Source: Owenweeksia sp.
Lineage (GTDB): Bacteria; Bacteroidota; Bacteroidia; Flavobacteriales; Schleiferiaceae
Assembly: GCA_002695025.1 (NCBI GenBank)
Contig: NZNV01000023.1
Span: forward strand, 1 to 64,000
Direction of reading: 5' to 3'
DNA length: 64,000 nucleotides
Of the stretch, positions 61,359 to 64,000 are shown in pieces. The notes below the pieces were generated by a model. The model was given only the letters and a program-made list of their open reading frames with translations. It was not told the DNA's origin and ran no database searches. Position 1 is the first letter of the stretch. Each line of letters begins with the position of its first letter. Made by a program: the position numbers and the translations under genes.

Positions 61359-64000
61359 CTAATCCAAGGTGCGTTTTACTTCTACTTCTTTATAACCTTC
61401 AATGATATCGCCAACTTTGATATCGTTGAAGTTCTTGATATTCAATCCGCATTCGTAACCTTTGCTCACTTCCTTCACATCATCCTTGAAGCGTTTGAGA
61501 GAACCCAGTTCCCCGGTATACACCACCACACCGTCACGGATCAGGCGTATCCTGGTATTTCGGGTAATGGTTCCATCCAGGACAAAACACCCGGCAATGG
61601 TTCCCACCTTGGATATCTTAAAGGTTTCGCGAACCTCAATATTACATACTACTTCCTCCTTCACCTCAGCAGAAAGCATACCTTCCATGGCATCGCGTAT
61701 TTCGTTGATGGCATCGTAGATGATGGAGTACAGGCGTACATCCACTTCTTCCTTTTCGGCAAGCTTACGTGCACTGGCTGAAGGACGTACCTGGAAACCT
61801 ACAATGATAGCATCAGAAGCCGTAGCCAGAAGGATATCTGATTCACTGATCTGTCCCACCGCCTTATGAATGATATTCACCTGGATCTCCTCGGTGCTGA
61901 GTTTTTGCAGGGAGTCGGAAAGAGCTTCTATAGAACCATCCACGTCACCTTTTACGATAACGTTAAGTTCTTTAAAGTCACCAATAGCCAAACGCCTTCC
62001 GATCTCTTCCAGGGTAAGGTTCTTTTGTGAACGGGCGCTTTGCTCACGCTGCAACTGTGTACGCTTGGTAGCAATGTTCTTGGCTTCACGCTCATCGTCC
62101 ATTACCACAAAGTTATCACCTGCCTGAGGGGCACCATCCAGACCGAGTATACTTACGGGCTGGGCAGGACCGGCTATGTTTACGCGATGACCGCGCTCAT
62201 CCAACATGGCACGCACCTTACCACTGTAATGTCCGGCCAATACATAATCACCGATCTTAAGGGTACCGTTCTGCACCAGGATGGTAGTTACATATCCACG
62301 TCCTTTATCCAGGGAAGCTTCCACCACAGTTCCGTTGGCATTCCGATCCGGATTAGCCTTCAGGTCCAGCAGTTCTGCTTCAAGCAATACTTTTTCCAAC
62401 AGTTCGGGTACACCCATACCGGTTTTCGCAGATATATCGTGCGACTGGATCTTTCCACCCCAGTCTTCCACCAGCAAGTTTTGCTGAGCCAGGGATTCCT
62501 TGATCTTATCCGGGTTAGCCGTAGGCTTATCCACTTTGTTAATAGCGAATACGATAGGCACATTGGCCGCCTGAGCGTGACTGATAGCTTCTTTGGTTTG
62601 AGGCATCACGTCATCATCAGCTGCCACCACAATAATGGCAATATCCGTTACCTGGGCGCCACGGGCACGCATGGCGGTAAATGCCTCGTGACCAGGAGTA
62701 TCCAGGAAGGTTATATGTTGACCACTTTCCAGCTCCACAGAATAGGCACCGATGTGCTGGGTAATACCCCCGGATTCACCGGCAATTACGTTGGCTTTAC
62801 GAATATAGTCGAGCAAAGAAGTTTTACCGTGATCAACGTGACCCATCACCGTTACGATAGGCGCACGGGGTTCCAGGTCTTCTTCACTATCCTCTTCCAT
62901 TTCAATGGCTTCCGTAACGTCTGCACTAACAAACTCTACGGTATAGCCAAATTCTTCTGCTACAATATTCAGGGTTTCACCATCCAGACGCTGGTTCATG
63001 GTTACCATCATTCCCAGCGACATACACGCTGAGATAATCTCATTCACGGAAACGTTCATCATATTGGCAAGCTCACTTACGGTCACAAATTCCGTCACCT
63101 TAATAACCTTGCTCTCTTCTTCCTGGCGCATTTCATCCAGCGCCTCTTGCTCCCTGCGTTCCTGGCGTTTTTCCCTTCTGATCTTAGAACCTTTGGACTT
63201 TTTACCACCACTGGTCAATTTTTCCAGGGTTTCCTTGATCTGCTTCTGGATTTCTTCCTCCGTCAGCTCCTTTTTGGGTTCATGCTTACGACCTTTACCA
63301 GCAGCACCTTTACGGTTGCGGTTGTCATTAGCGTCTCCAGCTTTATTTATACGTTTACGCTTGCGCTTCTTCTTAAGGTCTTCCTTATCATCACTACTGC
63401 TGGCCACTTTCTTTTTAGGCCGCTCAAACTTGGAAAGGTCAACTTTTTCACCGGTAAACTTAGGGCCAGTAAGCTTCTGGAATTTGGTCTCAATACGACC
63501 TTCATTTTTCTCCGGAGCCTTAGGCTGCTCTTTTTCAGGAGCTTTCTCTTCTTTTTCTTCCTCCTTTTTAACCTCTTTGTCCGCGGGTTTTTCCGCTTCT
63601 ACCTCAGCGGGTTTTTCCTCCTTCGGTGGTTCAGCCGGTGCGGCAGGTTCTTCCTCCTTTTTGGCAGGAGTTTCTTCTTCCTTCTTCTCCTCTTCCGGCT
63701 GAGGCTTCACTTCCTCTTCCTTCTCTTTGGGAGGAGTTTCAGGCACCTCTTCTTCACTCACGGGAGCAGCCGCAGGCTCTTCAACCTTTTCCTCTTTCTC
63801 GGGAGCCTTCTCTTCAGAGGGTTTCCTATCGAGGTCTATTTTGCCCACCATTTTAGGACCGGAAAGGTTTGCCTTACCTCTTATCAGAGATTTGGATTCT
63901 TCTTCGGTTTCCTCGGCCTCCTTCTCGGCACGCATTTTCTCCTTCTCCTCTTTTTTACGGAGGCTTACTTTCTCGGAGGCTTCCTTTTTCGCCTTATCCG
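61359..64000 (-). CDS. infB: Translation initiation factor IF-2 (5' end beyond window)
   Basis: Open leftward frame from the window edge to the stop at 61359; the first 21 codons from the edge to the next Met at 63935 are also open ([13 protein letters not shown]...). GTPase motifs are visible: G1 [18 protein letters not shown]3 [26 protein letters not shown]4 INKVDKP. An N-terminal IF2N-like domain ([17 protein letters not shown]) precedes. Upstream of it lies about 190 residues of Glu/Lys/Pro-rich low complexity, typical of Bacteroidota IF-2. Delivers fMet-tRNA to the ribosome. Confidence 0.96.
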   Translation of the reverse strand, partial: DKAKKEASEKVSLRKKEEKEKMRAEKEAEETEEESKSLIRGKANLSGPKMVGKIDLDRKPSEEKAPEKEEKVEEPAAAPVSEEEVPETPPKEKEEEVKPQPEEEKKEEETPAKKEEEPAAPAEPPKEEKPAEVEAEKPADKEVKKEEEKEEKAPEKEQPKAPEKNEGRIETKFQKLTGPKFTGEKVDLSKFERPKKKVASSSDDKEDLKKKRKRKRINKAGDANDNRNRKGAAGKGRKHEPKKELTEEEIQKQIKETLEKLTSGGKKSKGSKIRREKRQERREQEALDEMRQEEESKVIKVTEFVTVSELANMMNVSVNEIISACMSLGMMVTMNQRLDGETLNIVAEEFGYTVEFVSADVTEAIEMEEDSEEDLEPRAPIVTVMGHVDHGKTSLLDYIRKANVIAGESGGITQHIGAYSVELESGQHITFLDTPGHEAFTAMRARGAQVTDIAIIVVAADDDVMPQTKEAISHAQAANVPIVFAINKVDKPTANPDKIKESLAQQNLLVEDWGGKIQSHDISAKTGMGVPELLEKVLLEAELLDLKANPDRNANGTVVEASLDKGRGYVTTILVQNGTLKIGDYVLAGHYSGKVRAMLDERGHRVNIAGPAQPVSILGLDGAPQAGDNFVVMDDEREAKNIATKRTQLQREQSARSQKNLTLEEIGRRLAIGDFKELNVIVKGDVDGSIEALSDSLQKLSTEEIQVNIIHKAVGQISESDILLATASDAIIVGFQVRPSASARKLAEKEEVDVRLYSIIYDAINEIRDAMEGMLSAEVKEEVVCNIEVRETFKISKVGTIAGCFVLDGTITRNTRIRLIRDGVVVYTGELGSLKRFKDDVKEVSKGYECGLNIKNFNDIKVGDIIEGYKEVEVKRTLD

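Noticed and set aside
62040-63032. 330-residue frame opposite infB
   Set aside because: Shadow of the conserved IF-2 GTPase region.
1-64000. tRNA, rRNA and CRISPR elements
   Set aside because: No cloverleaf, ribosomal or regularly spaced repeat pattern was found by eye; a covariance-model scan would be needed to exclude a small RNA gene.

Overview
This window is chromosomal DNA from a member of the Bacteroidota, most likely a gliding or marine flavobacterium-like lineage. The evidence is a full-length SprA (type IX secretion translocon), a protein with a C-terminal type IX sorting domain, Omp28/TlpA thiol-disulfide proteins, a complete alternative complex III (ActA-F) followed by an aa3-type oxidase, tandem TonB paralogues, promoters of the TTG-N19-TAnnTTTG type and an almost complete lack of Shine-Dalgarno sequences. 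I would not name a genus from sequence alone. No rRNA, tRNA or CRISPR array was recognised.

Layout. 1-6.6 kb: a leftward tripartite ABC exporter (TolC, HlyD lipoprotein adaptor, two ATPases, two ABC-2 permeases, the last cut by the window edge), headed by a TetR regulator whose probable operator occurs in front of both tetR and tolC. 6.8-18.5 kb: an accessory stretch of mostly independent small units (a small hypothetical, YdeI-like, DinB plus a WYL regulator, S41 peptidase lipoprotein, a PhyH-type oxygenase, WG-repeat protein, thioredoxin lipoprotein, HNH nuclease, and an XRE regulator divergent from a 100-residue unknown). It is separated by unusually long non-coding gaps that carry REP-like hairpins with a GTAG foot. 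18.5-23 kb: a beta-barrel protein, then tsaB behind a TolC/MacA-like adaptor pair. 23-27.4 kb: cytochrome oxidase assembly and small subunits (ctaB, two coxC-type genes, cox4-type, sco, DUF420/CtaM-like, a tiny CxxC membrane protein). 27.4-38.6 kb: cysQ, two tonB-like genes, vanZ-like, gcvH, sprA, ruvA. 38.9-44.9 kb (rightward): a type IX-secreted Omp28-like protein and a four-gene operon of TlpA thioredoxin, DUF6029 barrel, Omp28 lipoprotein and porin-like barrel. 44.9-48.6 kb: queG, a padR plus membrane-protein pair in which a GldL-like motif occurs twice, and ruvB. 48.6-60 kb: the leftward operon actA-B-C-D-E-F-coxB-coxA ending in a strong terminator. 60-64 kb: a SPOR protein, a small secreted unknown with a suspect start, and infB (5' end outside the window).

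How they work together. ActA-F oxidises menaquinol and passes electrons to the adjacent aa3 oxidase. The ctaB/coxC/sco/DUF420 cluster 22 kb away supplies heme, copper and the remaining subunits. SprA and the sorted Omp28 protein belong to type IX secretion, and the operon downstream of it looks like an outer-membrane thiol-redox module. Nothing here is a clear unknown defence or biosynthetic system. The best leads are the thiol-redox cluster, the GldL-motif membrane protein under PadR control, the XRE/100-residue divergent pair with matched operators, the CxxC microprotein in the oxidase assembly operon and the REP-like repeats without a visible transposase.
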